Shown here: one piece after another, positions 25,319-35,757 of the stretch
How the letters are laid out: each line of letters starts with the position of its first letter
How positions within the stretch are numbered: position 1 is the stretch's first letter
NCBI GenBank assembly: GCA_947478685.1
Contig: CANJWO010000014.1
Location: 1 to 40,375 of the forward strand
DNA: 40,375 nt
Reading direction: 5' to 3'
From: Chlamydiota bacterium
Lineage (GTDB): Bacteria > Chlamydiota > Chlamydiia > Chlamydiales > 2-12-FULL-49-11
The notes under the pieces: generated by a model
The model's input: only the letters and a program-made list of their open reading frames with translations
What the model was told of the DNA's origin: nothing
The model's database searches: none
Made by a program: the position numbers and the translations under genes

Positions 25319-28300
25319 TTGAAGATTAGAACATATGTTATTTCTTGCAGCCTTCTTGCGCTAGAGCTTTGTGCAGATACTACTTGGACTAATGGTTCGC
25401 TTGATTTCACTTGGGCTACTTCAACTAATTGGAATCCAGCTGTAACTCCTAATAGCAGTAGCACTACAGCTAACTTCACAGGAACAGCTGCAGGAACAAT
25501 TACTGTAGCGGGAGGTTCTTATAGTGTTGGGACATTAAGTTTTACTGGGGGTAATTATACATTTTCTGGCGCAGGTGCCGCTGGTACGCTTAATCTTTAT
25601 ACTTCGATTACAACATCTGGTACCGCAGGTAATACTAATATAAATTGTCCGATTGCTTTGCAAGGGATATCGACCGATTCTATTCTAATTACTCATGAAA
25701 CCCCTATTACAATTGGAGGGGCAATTACTGGGAGTGCGGGATTAGAAATAACGGGCTCACAGATAGTTACTTTTTCCTCGAGCGGTGGTAATGCTTATAC
25801 AGGTACAACGACACTAAATGGGGGATCAACTCTAGCAGCATCTGCTGGAAGTAATTTTTCAAGTGGTTCAATCGTTACGATTTCCGCCACTTCTAAACTT
25901 AATTTGCATAGTACAAATAATTCAGTTGCAAGCATAAATGGAACAGGAACAGTAGAACTTGGTTCAGGCGTTTTAACTTTAGCAGCAGCGTCAGGAACTT
26001 TTTCTGGAAAAATAACAGATACTACTCTTGGAGGGGGGCTTACAATAACTGCCGGTAATCTTACCCTTAGTCCATCACCGTCTCGTCTAAATGACTATTA
26101 CGGGGCAACGACCCTTTCTGGCACCGGTACACTTACATCAGGAACATCAGGTGCTTTTTCCATAAATTCTGCAGTAACGGTTTCATCAGGTGGTACGCTC
26201 GCTCTAAGCGGATCCAGTAATCTAAGTACGATTTCAAATTTGTCAGGTGCTGCAGGAGGTAGTGTAACTCTAGGTGCAAGTACTAACGTCTTGACTATTG
26301 GAAATACTATAACCCCACCATCCCCTCTAGCATCAATTTATGCAGGTAATATCACCGGTAGTGGGGGGATTAATATAGACGCAGGTGTCCTACTAACCCT
26401 TACTGGAACGGGTAATACTTACACGGGAACCACAACAATTACTCAAGGGAGTCTAATTGCAGGCTCTGGAGATAAATTATCTCACGGTTCGGCAGTAGTG
26501 ATTAGCAATGGGGGAACATTAGATATTAGTACTGCTGGCTCGACCCCTACAATTGGAGGATTAGGGAGCACACTTCTTACTGGTAGTACCGCTACAGTTA
26601 CTTTAGGTGCTAATACATTACTCTCTAATGTACCAACTGGTACAACAATAAATTTTGCGGGGGCAATTACAGGGAGTGGAAATTTTGGTGTGAATGGCAC
26701 AGGGACGCAAATCTTAAGCGGCTCTGGATTAAATACATACGCTCAGACCTTTCTTGATTCGGGTACATTAAAGATGGGTGCCGTAAATGCTCTTCCTACC
26801 ACTGCTCCATTATTTACTGGGGGTGCTTTTGACTTAGGCGGATATGATACTACTATTGCCTATATTAATGGAAGTGGTACGGTTAATTTGGCTACTGTAG
26901 GTTTAAGCCCCCCCACATTAACGATAGCTAGCACTGACGGTGCCGGCTATACTGGTGTGATCTCCGGTCAGGGGGGGATTAAAATGGTGTCTGTAAGCGA
27001 GGGCTTCGGTGGATTAAATACATATTCCGGAACCACCGTGATCAATGGCGGAATTTTGACAGCCACCACTACAAATGGTACAAGCACAAGTGGTCCTTTC
27101 TCTCCAAATTCGATATTTATCTTAGATGGTACTGCAACACTAAGTCTTATTACATTTAATCAGTCGATTTCAAATTTGAGTGGAGTAGCAGGCTCACTAG
27201 TATCACTTGGTACAGGGACATTAACTATTGTAGGTTCTAGTACAGAGAGCTTTTTAGGTACAATTACTGGTACAGGCGGGCTCACAATGTCGGGGACAGG
27301 TAGCCTTACTTTGGGGACAGGGGGTATTCTTTATACAGGGGCAACGACAGTTAATTCGGGAACTCTCGCCCTTACCGGGAACAATACAACTTCAAGTATT
27401 ACGGGATCTGGTGGTGTGATTGCACTTTCATCAGGTGTAGTCTTAACAACGAATACGTCGTCAAATACTGCCTATTCAGGGGTAATTTCGGGGGCTGGGG
27501 GGATTTCATTACCCGGTTCTGGACAGCTTACCCTTAATGGCAATAATACCTATTCTGGACCGACTACTTTGACGGCAACTTCACATTTAATAGCTTCAAG
27601 TTCGATTACAAATACTTTGTCTCCTAGCTCAAGTGTCTCTATAACAACAAGCGCTTTCCTTGACTTGAATAGTAAGAATAATGCTGTTAAAAGCATAAGT
27701 GGTACCGGGACAGTCTCACTCGGATCTGGAACATTGTCTTTAAATGGGGCAACGGGAACTTTTAATGGCCGTATTACGGGAACAGGTGGGCTTACATTAG
27801 TAGCTACCCCCTTTGGTTCATTTACTCTCAATCCTACCATTACCCCAAACGTCTACTTTGGGCTAACAACTATTGAGAATGGTGCGCTCCTTGCATCAGG
27901 TGTTCTTAATGCTTTTTCTCAAAATTCAACAGTCTATGTTCAAAATGGTGGTGTGCTCTCCCTAAATGGTTTTGACAACACGATTCAAAACTTAAAGGGG
28001 GATGCAGGGAGCCTTGTAAGTTTAGGTGTAAATCAGCTGACCTTTGGCGGAGATAACGCTCCACAAACCTATGCTGGGCGGATCACTTCAGATGCGACTG
28101 GTGCTGGTATTGTAAGCCTTGTCAAAAATGGGACAGGGACATTCACTTTGAATTTGGCGGGGAGTTTGCCTGCAACTTCTCCTCTTAGCAATGACTATAC
28201 GGGTATAACAACAGTTAATAGTTCTGGTAAATTTCAAGCTGGAGCAATTAAAGCCTTTTCCCCCTATTCAGTAATTCAACTTAATGGGACATCAACACTC

Positions 28301-31300
28301 GATCTTAATGGATTTGATAATACGATTGCCGATTTAAATGGTGTAGTTGGAACCTTCGTTACTTTAGGCAGTGGGACATTGACCATTGGAGGTACGATAG
28401 CAACACCGGCTAGTGGCACATTTAATGGAATTATTTCTGGAAGCGGCGGCCTTACCGTAACAAATTCTGGAAACTTTACCCTAGGTACAGCTGGAAATGC
28501 TTATACAGGGACCACATTTGTTAACGAGTTCTCGTTCTTATCAGCAGGAGCAGCGGGGGTATTTTCACCAACTTCTCCAGTAATTCTTATTAACCATGGG
28601 GGATTGCAACTCAATGGGTTTGCCAACACAATTGCAAGTTTAACGGGAGATAGTGGATCCCTTGTAAATCTAGGGAGCGGGGCAGTTGGGACCTTGACGG
28701 TAGGCGATAGTACTCTATCTACAACTTATGCGGGTGCAATCACATCTGTCACATCTCCTGGAGGAAGTGGGATTATAAAGCAAGGTTCGGGAACTTTGCA
28801 GTTAACAGGTACTGGATTAAATACGTATTCTGGCCCAACCCAAATTAATGCAGGAACTCTTAAGGCTGGAGCAGCGAATGCACTATCAGCAAACTCCGCA
28901 GTAACAATTGCATCTGGAGCAATTCTTGATGTAAGCCCCGTGTTTACCCCTGCTATTAATAATACAATTTCGAGTTTAGCTAGCAGTAGTGCAGGTTCTT
29001 TTGTGTTGCTCGGGGCAAATGGACTGACTCTTGGGGATAGTACAAATACCATTTATGCCGGATCTATTATTGGAGTAGGCGGGAATATTATAAAGCAGGG
29101 TTCTGGAACTTTTCAATTATCAGGTTCTGGATTAAATACCTATTCTGGCTCAACGCTTATTAATGCTGGAACATTTCAAGCGGGTGCTACAAATGCATTT
29201 TCATCTCAATCAGCTGTGACTATCGCATCTACAGCGATCCTTGATCTTAATAGTTTTGACAATACAATTGCCAGCGTAGATAGTAGTAGCGGGGGCTCTT
29301 TTGTTAATTTAACTGCTAACAATTTGACACTTGCAAGTAATAATTCAACGATTTATGCGGGAACTATCCTAGGTGTTGGCGGACAACTTACAAAGCAAGG
29401 AAGTGGAACGCTAACACTGAGCGGATCAGGACTTAATGTCTATTCAGGCAATACAACAATTAGTGCGGGCTCAATAAAAGCAGGCGCAGTAAATGGCTTT
29501 TCAGCGAATTCGGAAGTGGTGGTAAATTCTGGGTCACTCAACCTAAATAGTAAGAATAATACGATCGCAAATTTAAGTGGCTCTGGAGGGAGTGTTCTTC
29601 TTGGAATTGCCACATTGCAATTTGGAAATGGAAATAGCAGGAGTTATGATGGATCAATTTCAGGTTATAATACAGCAACTGGGGCTATTACAAAAGTAGG
29701 CGCGGGTACATTTACCCTAAATGGCACTAATAACACCTACGGCGGGACAACCACTGTTAGTGGGGGTACTTGGCAAGCGGGAGCTATGAATGCTTTTTCA
29801 ACCAACTCAACTATTGATCTGGCAGTAGGAACAACGCTCGATTTAAATAATTTTAGTAATGTGATCGGGGGTTTAAGTGGAGCTGGGGGTATTGTTAATT
29901 TAACGAATACGGGTGTTTTGACTACAGGTTTTAATAATGCCTCTACTACATATGCTGGAACGATTACTGGAGTTGGTCCGATCATTAAGATCGGGACTGG
30001 AACAATGATATTATCAACATTGTCTGGCAGTACTTATTCTGATGGAACACAAATTAACGGGGGGGCGATTAGCATTAGCAATGATAACCAGTTAGGCTCT
30101 TCTATCGGGCCGCTTGGGTTAAACAATGGAACATTAATAACAACCACAAGTCTCGTAACAAGCGCTAGAGATGTAACCCTTACAAATACAGGCACTTTCA
30201 ATACAGTCTCAGCATTGACTGTTTCAGGAAGTGTTACAGGGACGGGCGGGCTTACTAAAACAGGTTCAGCCGTATTAACATTGAGTGGCTCCGGTGATCT
30301 ATATAGTGGACCAACAACAATTAGTGCTGGAACTTTAAGAGCAGGGGTGGCAGGGGCTTTTTCACCAAGTTCTGAGGTTACTTTAGCTAATGTATTAGGC
30401 GCTATCCTCGATTTAAATAGCACTGCAAACACGATTGCAAATCTTTCTGGGGGGGGTACTTTTGGTGGAAATGTCACTTTAGGTACAGGTGCATTAACGG
30501 TGGGTAATTCTAATAGTACGGTATATGCGGGCGTTATTTCGGGAACAGGTGTAACGGGGATAAGTAAAACAGGGTCTGGACTCCTCAATTTAACGGGAAT
30601 CAATACATATACCGGGACTACAACAGTAAGTGGTGGAACTCTTTCGGTAAATGGAGTTATTAATTCATCAACTACAACAGTTAATTCAGGGGCAACGCTT
30701 AGAGGAAGCGGTTTAATTGTTGGGAATGTGCTCTCCTCGGGAACTACAGCACCTGGAAATAGTGTTGGGACATTGACGATTACAGGAAATTACACAGCCT
30801 TATCAGGTTCTAATTTTCAAGTGGAAGTCGATCCTACATCTGCTGACAATCTAACTACTACCGGTACGACTACCATTAATGGCAATACGACGATAACAGT
30901 GATCCCATTTAGAGGATTTTATACTCTTAATACACCCTATCAAGTTATCACTGCTACCGGTGGTCTATCGGGAACTTTTACGAACGTAGTTGCAACTTTA
31001 GATAGAGCTGAAATTGAGCTTCAATATTTTCCAAACGCCCTGATTCTTACGGTTATTATAAAATCATTTGAAGATGTCGCTCTTGGATTCAATGCTAGAA
31101 ATGTAGCGCATGTTTTAGATATTATTACGCAAGCGGAGCCTCCTGCATGGGGGACGACTCTTGACATGTTATTTGATCTTTCGATTGCCGAGTTAAATGT
31201 GGCGCTTAACCAATTAGTTCCAGCACAATTAAAAGGGCTATCGATCATTCAGCAAAATAATGCAGTTAGGGTCCAAAATGCAATTAGTCTTAGATTTCAA

Positions 31301-32206
31301 AATTTGTTAGACAAAATGAATTGTCAAGAGCGTAGAGGATGTTCTAAAAAGAACTGCCCAGCTTATGTGTGGGTGGATGGATTTAATAGTAAATTGAGGC
31401 AACCTTCAAACTTTATTGATACCAACCCTCAAGTGGGCTATCACAGCAATACAGGAGGAGGCTCTTTAGGAATTGATCTCAACTTACTTGAACATTGCTA
31501 TCTTGGAATAATGGGCGCTGGTACCTATTCAGATGTTACATGGGTGAATGATCAAGGAAAAGGGCATATTAATAGCGGATATGTTGGCCTTTACGGATCT
31601 GTTATTGGGGAGAAAAAATTTGTTAATCTATCACTCCTCGGTTCTGTAAATAAATATGGTGCTGCAAGAAATATCATTTATCCAGGTGTAAATGAGACAG
31701 CGCATAGTTCACATAAAGGATTGCAGCTTTTAAGCCATTTGGACTTCGGATTAAATATTAATACAGGTGGGGTTGCTATCCGTCCTTTTGAATCAATGGA
31801 TTATATCATACAACACGAAAATAAATTTCAAGAAGATGGTGCAGGTATTCTCGATTTAGATGTACAAAAGACCAACCCTCAAATATTTAGAAATGAGCTT
31901 GGGGTTAACTTTGCAAGATGCTTCAATATCTCGAAAAGAAGTAGAATACTTGCAGACCTTAAGTTTAGCTGGGTAAGCGAAAATCGGGTAACGGGCACCC
32001 TTTTCACCTCAAGCTTTGTTAATTTAGATAGCCTTACCTTCCTAACAGAGGGGTATTACCCCAATCGCAATTTCTTCTCTCCAGGAGGCTCACTTACTGG
32101 CAATTTTGCAAATGATACAGTCTACATTACAGTTACCTACGACGCCGAAATCGGCCACCATTACCTCGACCAGCGTACCGGCGCCCAATTCGGCTTCCGC
32201 TTCTAA
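25319..32206 (+). CDS. Giant autotransporter with PATR-repeat passenger
   Basis: 2295 residues from a TTG start (25319) with AGAAGG upstream. Signal peptide: KIRTYVISCSLLALELCA, then DTTWTNGS. The passenger (about 20-1900) is a Gly/Thr/Ser-rich beta-helix with about 17 recognisable repeats of the form GxITGxGGLTKxGxGTLxLSG, NTYSGxTTI, GTLxAG, separated by FSxxSxVxI and LDLNxFDNTIAxLSG segments. Repeats 11-13 are near-identical, pointing to recent duplication. A helical linker (about 1910-2000) precedes a C-terminal autotransporter beta-barrel (about 2007-2295: GGGSLGIDLNLLEHCYLGIM, HINSGYVGLYGS) ending in GFRF with terminal Phe, as in outer-membrane proteins. Four cysteines cluster at the linker-barrel border (NCQERRGCSKKNC). 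It is surface-displayed; adhesion is the usual role for such proteins and is inferred here. Confidence 0.93.
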   Translation: MKIRTYVISCSLLALELCADTTWTNGSLDFTWATSTNWNPAVTPNSSSTTANFTGTAAGTITVAGGSYSVGTLSFTGGNYTFSGAGAAGTLNLYTSITTSGTAGNTNINCPIALQGISTDSILITHETPITIGGAITGSAGLEITGSQIVTFSSSGGNAYTGTTTLNGGSTLAASAGSNFSSGSIVTISATSKLNLHSTNNSVASINGTGTVELGSGVLTLAAASGTFSGKITDTTLGGGLTITAGNLTLSPSPSRLNDYYGATTLSGTGTLTSGTSGAFSINSAVTVSSGGTLALSGSSNLSTISNLSGAAGGSVTLGASTNVLTIGNTITPPSPLASIYAGNITGSGGINIDAGVLLTLTGTGNTYTGTTTITQGSLIAGSGDKLSHGSAVVISNGGTLDISTAGSTPTIGGLGSTLLTGSTATVTLGANTLLSNVPTGTTINFAGAITGSGNFGVNGTGTQILSGSGLNTYAQTFLDSGTLKMGAVNALPTTAPLFTGGAFDLGGYDTTIAYINGSGTVNLATVGLSPPTLTIASTDGAGYTGVISGQGGIKMVSVSEGFGGLNTYSGTTVINGGILTATTTNGTSTSGPFSPNSIFILDGTATLSLITFNQSISNLSGVAGSLVSLGTGTLTIVGSSTESFLGTITGTGGLTMSGTGSLTLGTGGILYTGATTVNSGTLALTGNNTTSSITGSGGVIALSSGVVLTTNTSSNTAYSGVISGAGGISLPGSGQLTLNGNNTYSGPTTLTATSHLIASSSITNTLSPSSSVSITTSAFLDLNSKNNAVKSISGTGTVSLGSGTLSLNGATGTFNGRITGTGGLTLVATPFGSFTLNPTITPNVYFGLTTIENGALLASGVLNAFSQNSTVYVQNGGVLSLNGFDNTIQNLKGDAGSLVSLGVNQLTFGGDNAPQTYAGRITSDATGAGIVSLVKNGTGTFTLNLAGSLPATSPLSNDYTGITTVNSSGKFQAGAIKAFSPYSVIQLNGTSTLDLNGFDNTIADLNGVVGTFVTLGSGTLTIGGTIATPASGTFNGIISGSGGLTVTNSGNFTLGTAGNAYTGTTFVNEFSFLSAGAAGVFSPTSPVILINHGGLQLNGFANTIASLTGDSGSLVNLGSGAVGTLTVGDSTLSTTYAGAITSVTSPGGSGIIKQGSGTLQLTGTGLNTYSGPTQINAGTLKAGAANALSANSAVTIASGAILDVSPVFTPAINNTISSLASSSAGSFVLLGANGLTLGDSTNTIYAGSIIGVGGNIIKQGSGTFQLSGSGLNTYSGSTLINAGTFQAGATNAFSSQSAVTIASTAILDLNSFDNTIASVDSSSGGSFVNLTANNLTLASNNSTIYAGTILGVGGQLTKQGSGTLTLSGSGLNVYSGNTTISAGSIKAGAVNGFSANSEVVVNSGSLNLNSKNNTIANLSGSGGSVLLGIATLQFGNGNSRSYDGSISGYNTATGAITKVGAGTFTLNGTNNTYGGTTTVSGGTWQAGAMNAFSTNSTIDLAVGTTLDLNNFSNVIGGLSGAGGIVNLTNTGVLTTGFNNASTTYAGTITGVGPIIKIGTGTMILSTLSGSTYSDGTQINGGAISISNDNQLGSSIGPLGLNNGTLITTTSLVTSARDVTLTNTGTFNTVSALTVSGSVTGTGGLTKTGSAVLTLSGSGDLYSGPTTISAGTLRAGVAGAFSPSSEVTLANVLGAILDLNSTANTIANLSGGGTFGGNVTLGTGALTVGNSNSTVYAGVISGTGVTGISKTGSGLLNLTGINTYTGTTTVSGGTLSVNGVINSSTTTVNSGATLRGSGLIVGNVLSSGTTAPGNSVGTLTITGNYTALSGSNFQVEVDPTSADNLTTTGTTTINGNTTITVIPFRGFYTLNTPYQVITATGGLSGTFTNVVATLDRAEIELQYFPNALILTVIIKSFEDVALGFNARNVAHVLDIITQAEPPAWGTTLDMLFDLSIAELNVALNQLVPAQLKGLSIIQQNNAVRVQNAISLRFQNLLDKMNCQERRGCSKKNCPAYVWVDGFNSKLRQPSNFIDTNPQVGYHSNTGGGSLGIDLNLLEHCYLGIMGAGTYSDVTWVNDQGKGHINSGYVGLYGSVIGEKKFVNLSLLGSVNKYGAARNIIYPGVNETAHSSHKGLQLLSHLDFGLNINTGGVAIRPFESMDYIIQHENKFQEDGAGILDLDVQKTNPQIFRNELGVNFARCFNISKRSRILADLKFSWVSENRVTGTLFTSSFVNLDSLTFLTEGYYPNRNFFSPGGSLTGNFANDTVYITVTYDAEIGHHYLDQRTGAQFGFRF

Positions 32207-32222
32207 AATTAAAGAAAGAAAT

Positions 32223-32309
32223 TTTTTCACCACAGAGGACACAGAGAGCACAGAGGCGCTACGCGCAAAGAATTTATTGTTTTTTCTCTGTGTCCTCTGT
32301 GGTGAAAAA
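32223..32309. terminator. Long hairpin with perfect 25-base arms
   Basis: Arms 32223-32247 and 32285-32309 are exact inverted copies (core CACCACAGAGGACACAGAGA) with a 37-base loop. One end has T-runs and the other A-runs, and it lies between the convergent stops of the autotransporter (32206) and pbp2 (32422), so it would end transcription from both sides. The arm sequence is of a kind I know as a dispersed hairpin in many unrelated bacteria (ACCACAGAG-GACACAGAG), so it may be a mobile repeat doubling as terminator. The remaining 32310-32421 holds nothing I recognise. Confidence 0.7.
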
Positions 32310-32421
32310 CTCTTATTACGAATATGTTGCATCGACTTTAGCTGCATCGAACAAATCTGCATTTTAATTTATTTAAGCTAAATTTATAAGAAATTCTAAA
32401 GCCCTAGTCTGTGGTGAAAGT

Positions 32422-35400
32422 TTAGTTTTGTGTGGAGATTTCGCGCCATTTTTTTATGATGCGGGCGGCGAGGGGGGCGGATTCTTTGCCATGGTCGGCA
32501 AAGCGGAGGCAGATGATGACGACCAGATCGGCCTCTTCGAAAGAGTCTGTGTCTGTAAAAGCCATCCCTCCGAACCAAATATGTTTACAGATAATTGGAT
32601 CTTGTTCTCTGTTGAGAAAAGGGCGATAAAGAATTTCTGCAGTCGAAGTTTTGCCTGCCATACAGGGTCTGATCTCTTCGTATTCTTTTTTAAGTGCAGG
32701 TTTCTCTGAAAGGGTCCGGATTGATGAGGGCCGTGCAGTTCCGCGCGAACCATTAAGCACTTCAAATAGGCTGTTCAGAAGATAGTTTCGGATCCCATCG
32801 GGAAGATAGATATCTTGGACAGTTTCTGGATAAGAGCGCCATAGAAAGGGGAGGCTCGGTTTACTTAAAGCTTCAGTGAATAAGGGGAAGTAGAGTCCGA
32901 CATTACTTAGGTAGTCCTGATAGAGAAACTCTTTTTTGTCAAAAATCAGATTGGGGGTTGTTTGTGGTTCTAGATTGGCAATGGTTTTTACAATTTGAGG
33001 CTTTAATACTTTTCCTCCATTGGCAAAAGCAGATAGACAAACAGCTGTCTGTAAGGGTGTTACGGTTAATGAGTGTTGCCCGATCGTAAAAGCGTAGAGA
33101 GCTGTCTGATTGGTTGCGACATCCATTGGGACGGATCCTTTTACTTCCCCTGGAAGATCGATCCCAGTTTTTTTCCCGAAGCCGAGCATTTTTGCAGTTT
33201 GTGATAAATCGGTGGGGTTTTCTATAACATCGGAGGCGAGGAGGGCAAAATAGATGTTGCTTGATCGCTCTAAAGCCCCTTTCAAATCAATTCTTCCGAT
33301 ATTCAAATGTCCACGAGGGATTCTCCCCCCTTTGTAAGATCTGGTGATGGGGATGCCGGCTGCTGTGTACCCAAGAATAGTTGAAGAGCTTAGTTTTTCG
33401 GTGTAGGCGGGAGATTGATCGATGAGGGTGAGGGGGTTTAAGGAGAACATCGGCTTTTCACTATTTTTTAAGTAATGTTGTCTTATCCCTTCATAGGCGG
33501 TGACAAGTTTGAAAATTGAACCTAAAGGTGATACCTCTTGGTAGGCAAAAGATTTTGCATATCCAAATCCCTCGGCTGGGTAAAAATGCCTTGCTAAATC
33601 TCTTTCAAGGGGCTCTTTTCCGGCTTTTGCAGGAAAATAATAACGACCCCAAAGCGGACGATTGAGCTCTGTAAAAGAGCGCATAGTTCTAAGATAGGGG
33701 ATAACAAATTCTGGGGAGAGGGTAAGAAGGTGATTTTTCAGCAAAATAGCAGAGGGGAGTTTGTTGATTAAGCTTTTGTTTATTATAGCGTTAAAAAAGA
33801 TAAAGCGAGGGTCTGCCTCATCAATTGGTGCGTTGTCTAAAAGAAAAGCGGCTAAAAAATCAAACCGGTGCTTTTGGAAAAAATTCTCAAATAGGATCTC
33901 CTCCATCTCTACAAGATAGTCAAGATAGGGTTTTTGATAGCTTTTACTCTCTTTTTCTTCATCCCGTTTTTCTTTTAGATAGGAGGCAAAGTAATTTTTG
34001 CGCCACTCGGGGAAAGTTTTTTTATGAAAGACCTCTTTTGCAATTTTCTTAATTTCACTTTGAACGCTCATTACTGCTTGGTTGAATTCTCTGTAAGCTG
34101 AGAGAGATTCGGCACCTGTTTGTGTAAGAATGGAGTCATCAAATAGGTGGCTTGGACAGATTAACCTGATCAAATCGAGAACTAGTATTTTATCATCGTT
34201 TTCAGTCACAGGGCCTAAATAATGGGAGATCTCTTTAGTCAATTCATCAAGGAGGGTAGTTTTTGCTTTAAGTTTTTCGAGGACTTCGTTTCGTCTCTCC
34301 TTAGATGTATTAAAAAGGGTAGAAATATGCCCCTTTTCACGTGGAAAAATAGCATCGATAACTGAGTGTATTGAGATCTCTTCAGAGAGCATAAGTAGTG
34401 TTTCTGCAGTATTTTGGAGATAGATAGCATTTTGTAAATTTCCGATCTGCTCAATTGCTTTTTTGACATGAGATTTTGTCGATAGAATCATGTCGAGATA
34501 GAGATCGAGGGACAAGGTAGCAGAGTCTCTAATCCTTTCTGGCTTAAAAACATCCCCAAATTCCCTTTCGAGAGGTTTGATACCATCCCAAATTTGACCA
34601 ATATAGGCCGGCGATTCGAGCCATTTGGTTGAAATTGAGGAGGTCGATTTTAGAGAGAAGTCGTTAGGATTGAACCGGGGATAGGAGGCAAGAGCGACAA
34701 TTTCTCCAGTTTTCGGAATCATAGCAACAATTGATCCCCCTTTGATCCACGGAGAAAAAAGGTGGGAGTGGTCTTTACCAGCAGTTTGAAAACGGTCATG
34801 ACGAATCAATTCACTTTCAATGAGAAGCGTTTCGGCAAATTCTTGGAGCTCTGATGAAATAGTCAGAATGAATCTTCTGCCCGAAGTGGCTGGATAGGAC
34901 TCTGGAAGTTCGCGAAGTAAATTACCTCGCACGTCGATTTCATATTTTTTCTTACCTGAAATTCCTCTTAGCTGGTCATCAAATTTACTTTCAATTCCCG
35001 ATTTCCCGATTTTAGACTGGAGAGTATATGATTTATTTTTTAATTCATGATGCCGATCTTTTACCTCTCTTGCTGAAGAGTAGCCCTTAGGTAAGATTGC
35101 GGGCAAGCCCATGGCTCTCTCTTTAAGAAATTGATCAAGTAGAGAGAGCTCTCCTTGAATAGATAGGAACTCTTTTTCACTAATGGAGCCTAAAAAGCCT
35201 AAAACATTTGCGCAGGTTGGCCCTTTTGGATAATAACGCCTTGAAGAAATTTGGCAAGTAAGACCAGGCCAATCCCTTTCTAGAATATGCAGTTTATAAT
35301 ACTCGTCTTCGGTAAGATTTTCTTTGAGAACAAAAGGGGTGTTTGGAAACAGAGAGACTTTACTGTGTATAAGATCTTCTATATAGACAGGGTCAAGACT

Positions 35401-35757
35401 CATTGCCTCCCCTAAAAATAAGGAGAGCTTAGTAATGTATTCTTTCCGAAAATAGACCCTTTTTCTCTTTCCATTCTCATCTTTTACATAGGTGACCCGC
35501 GGAAGATTTCTTATCGGATCAAAAATAACTGCCGCATTATACTGGATTTTATTTACAGCCAAAGGGATGTTGAACCTGTCCCTAATCGTCCCTCGATTCG
35601 GCACATCAATCACAACCTTCTGCCTTGGCCGCATGCTGAGCTCCTTGTGCTCCTCATGCTTCACAACAGCCAAATACCAAACCCGAATAGCAATCAGCAA
35701 GAAGGCTAACAGAATAATATTCAAAACATGGGCCGACTTTGCTGGAACGTCTTTCAT
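32422..35757 (-). CDS. pbp2: Penicillin-binding protein 2 (transpeptidase)
   Basis: Class B PBP that cross-links peptidoglycan, in chlamydiae mainly at the division plane. 1111 residues, long for a PBP2, but I recall chlamydial PBP2 to be about this size because of a large insertion. N-terminal membrane anchor at 12-30 (LNIILLAFLLIAIRVWYLAV), then the dimerisation domain (RPRQKVVIDVPNRGTIRDRF). Transpeptidase motifs: S747-IF-K750 (SxxK), S832-S-N834 (SxN) and K1036-T-S1038-T in place of the usual K(S/T)GT. A helical, charged insertion (about 370-680) is unlike ordinary PBP2. Divergent from tRNA-Gly and rpsB, where Chlamydiaceae carry ompA between them; no ompA is present. It converges on the autotransporter. 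ATG 35757. Confidence 0.93.
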   Translation of the reverse strand: MKDVPAKSAHVLNIILLAFLLIAIRVWYLAVVKHEEHKELSMRPRQKVVIDVPNRGTIRDRFNIPLAVNKIQYNAAVIFDPIRNLPRVTYVKDENGKRKRVYFRKEYITKLSLFLGEAMSLDPVYIEDLIHSKVSLFPNTPFVLKENLTEDEYYKLHILERDWPGLTCQISSRRYYPKGPTCANVLGFLGSISEKEFLSIQGELSLLDQFLKERAMGLPAILPKGYSSAREVKDRHHELKNKSYTLQSKIGKSGIESKFDDQLRGISGKKKYEIDVRGNLLRELPESYPATSGRRFILTISSELQEFAETLLIESELIRHDRFQTAGKDHSHLFSPWIKGGSIVAMIPKTGEIVALASYPRFNPNDFSLKSTSSISTKWLESPAYIGQIWDGIKPLEREFGDVFKPERIRDSATLSLDLYLDMILSTKSHVKKAIEQIGNLQNAIYLQNTAETLLMLSEEISIHSVIDAIFPREKGHISTLFNTSKERRNEVLEKLKAKTTLLDELTKEISHYLGPVTENDDKILVLDLIRLICPSHLFDDSILTQTGAESLSAYREFNQAVMSVQSEIKKIAKEVFHKKTFPEWRKNYFASYLKEKRDEEKESKSYQKPYLDYLVEMEEILFENFFQKHRFDFLAAFLLDNAPIDEADPRFIFFNAIINKSLINKLPSAILLKNHLLTLSPEFVIPYLRTMRSFTELNRPLWGRYYFPAKAGKEPLERDLARHFYPAEGFGYAKSFAYQEVSPLGSIFKLVTAYEGIRQHYLKNSEKPMFSLNPLTLIDQSPAYTEKLSSSTILGYTAAGIPITRSYKGGRIPRGHLNIGRIDLKGALERSSNIYFALLASDVIENPTDLSQTAKMLGFGKKTGIDLPGEVKGSVPMDVATNQTALYAFTIGQHSLTVTPLQTAVCLSAFANGGKVLKPQIVKTIANLEPQTTPNLIFDKKEFLYQDYLSNVGLYFPLFTEALSKPSLPFLWRSYPETVQDIYLPDGIRNYLLNSLFEVLNGSRGTARPSSIRTLSEKPALKKEYEEIRPCMAGKTSTAEILYRPFLNREQDPIICKHIWFGGMAFTDTDSFEEADLVVIICLRFADHGKESAPLAARIIKKWREISTQN

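Noticed and set aside
25950-30610. Several minus-strand open frames of 70-190 codons inside the autotransporter
   Set aside because: They are Val/Pro/Ala-rich antisense shadows of a Gly/Thr-rich repeat gene, with no starts or ribosome sites of their own.
32106-32381. Open frames on both strands through the 25-base-arm hairpin (about 90 codons each)
   Set aside because: They read a palindrome (giving TTEDTEST-like and LCVLCG strings typical of mistranslated hairpin repeats) and overlap the autotransporter barrel. Not real genes.
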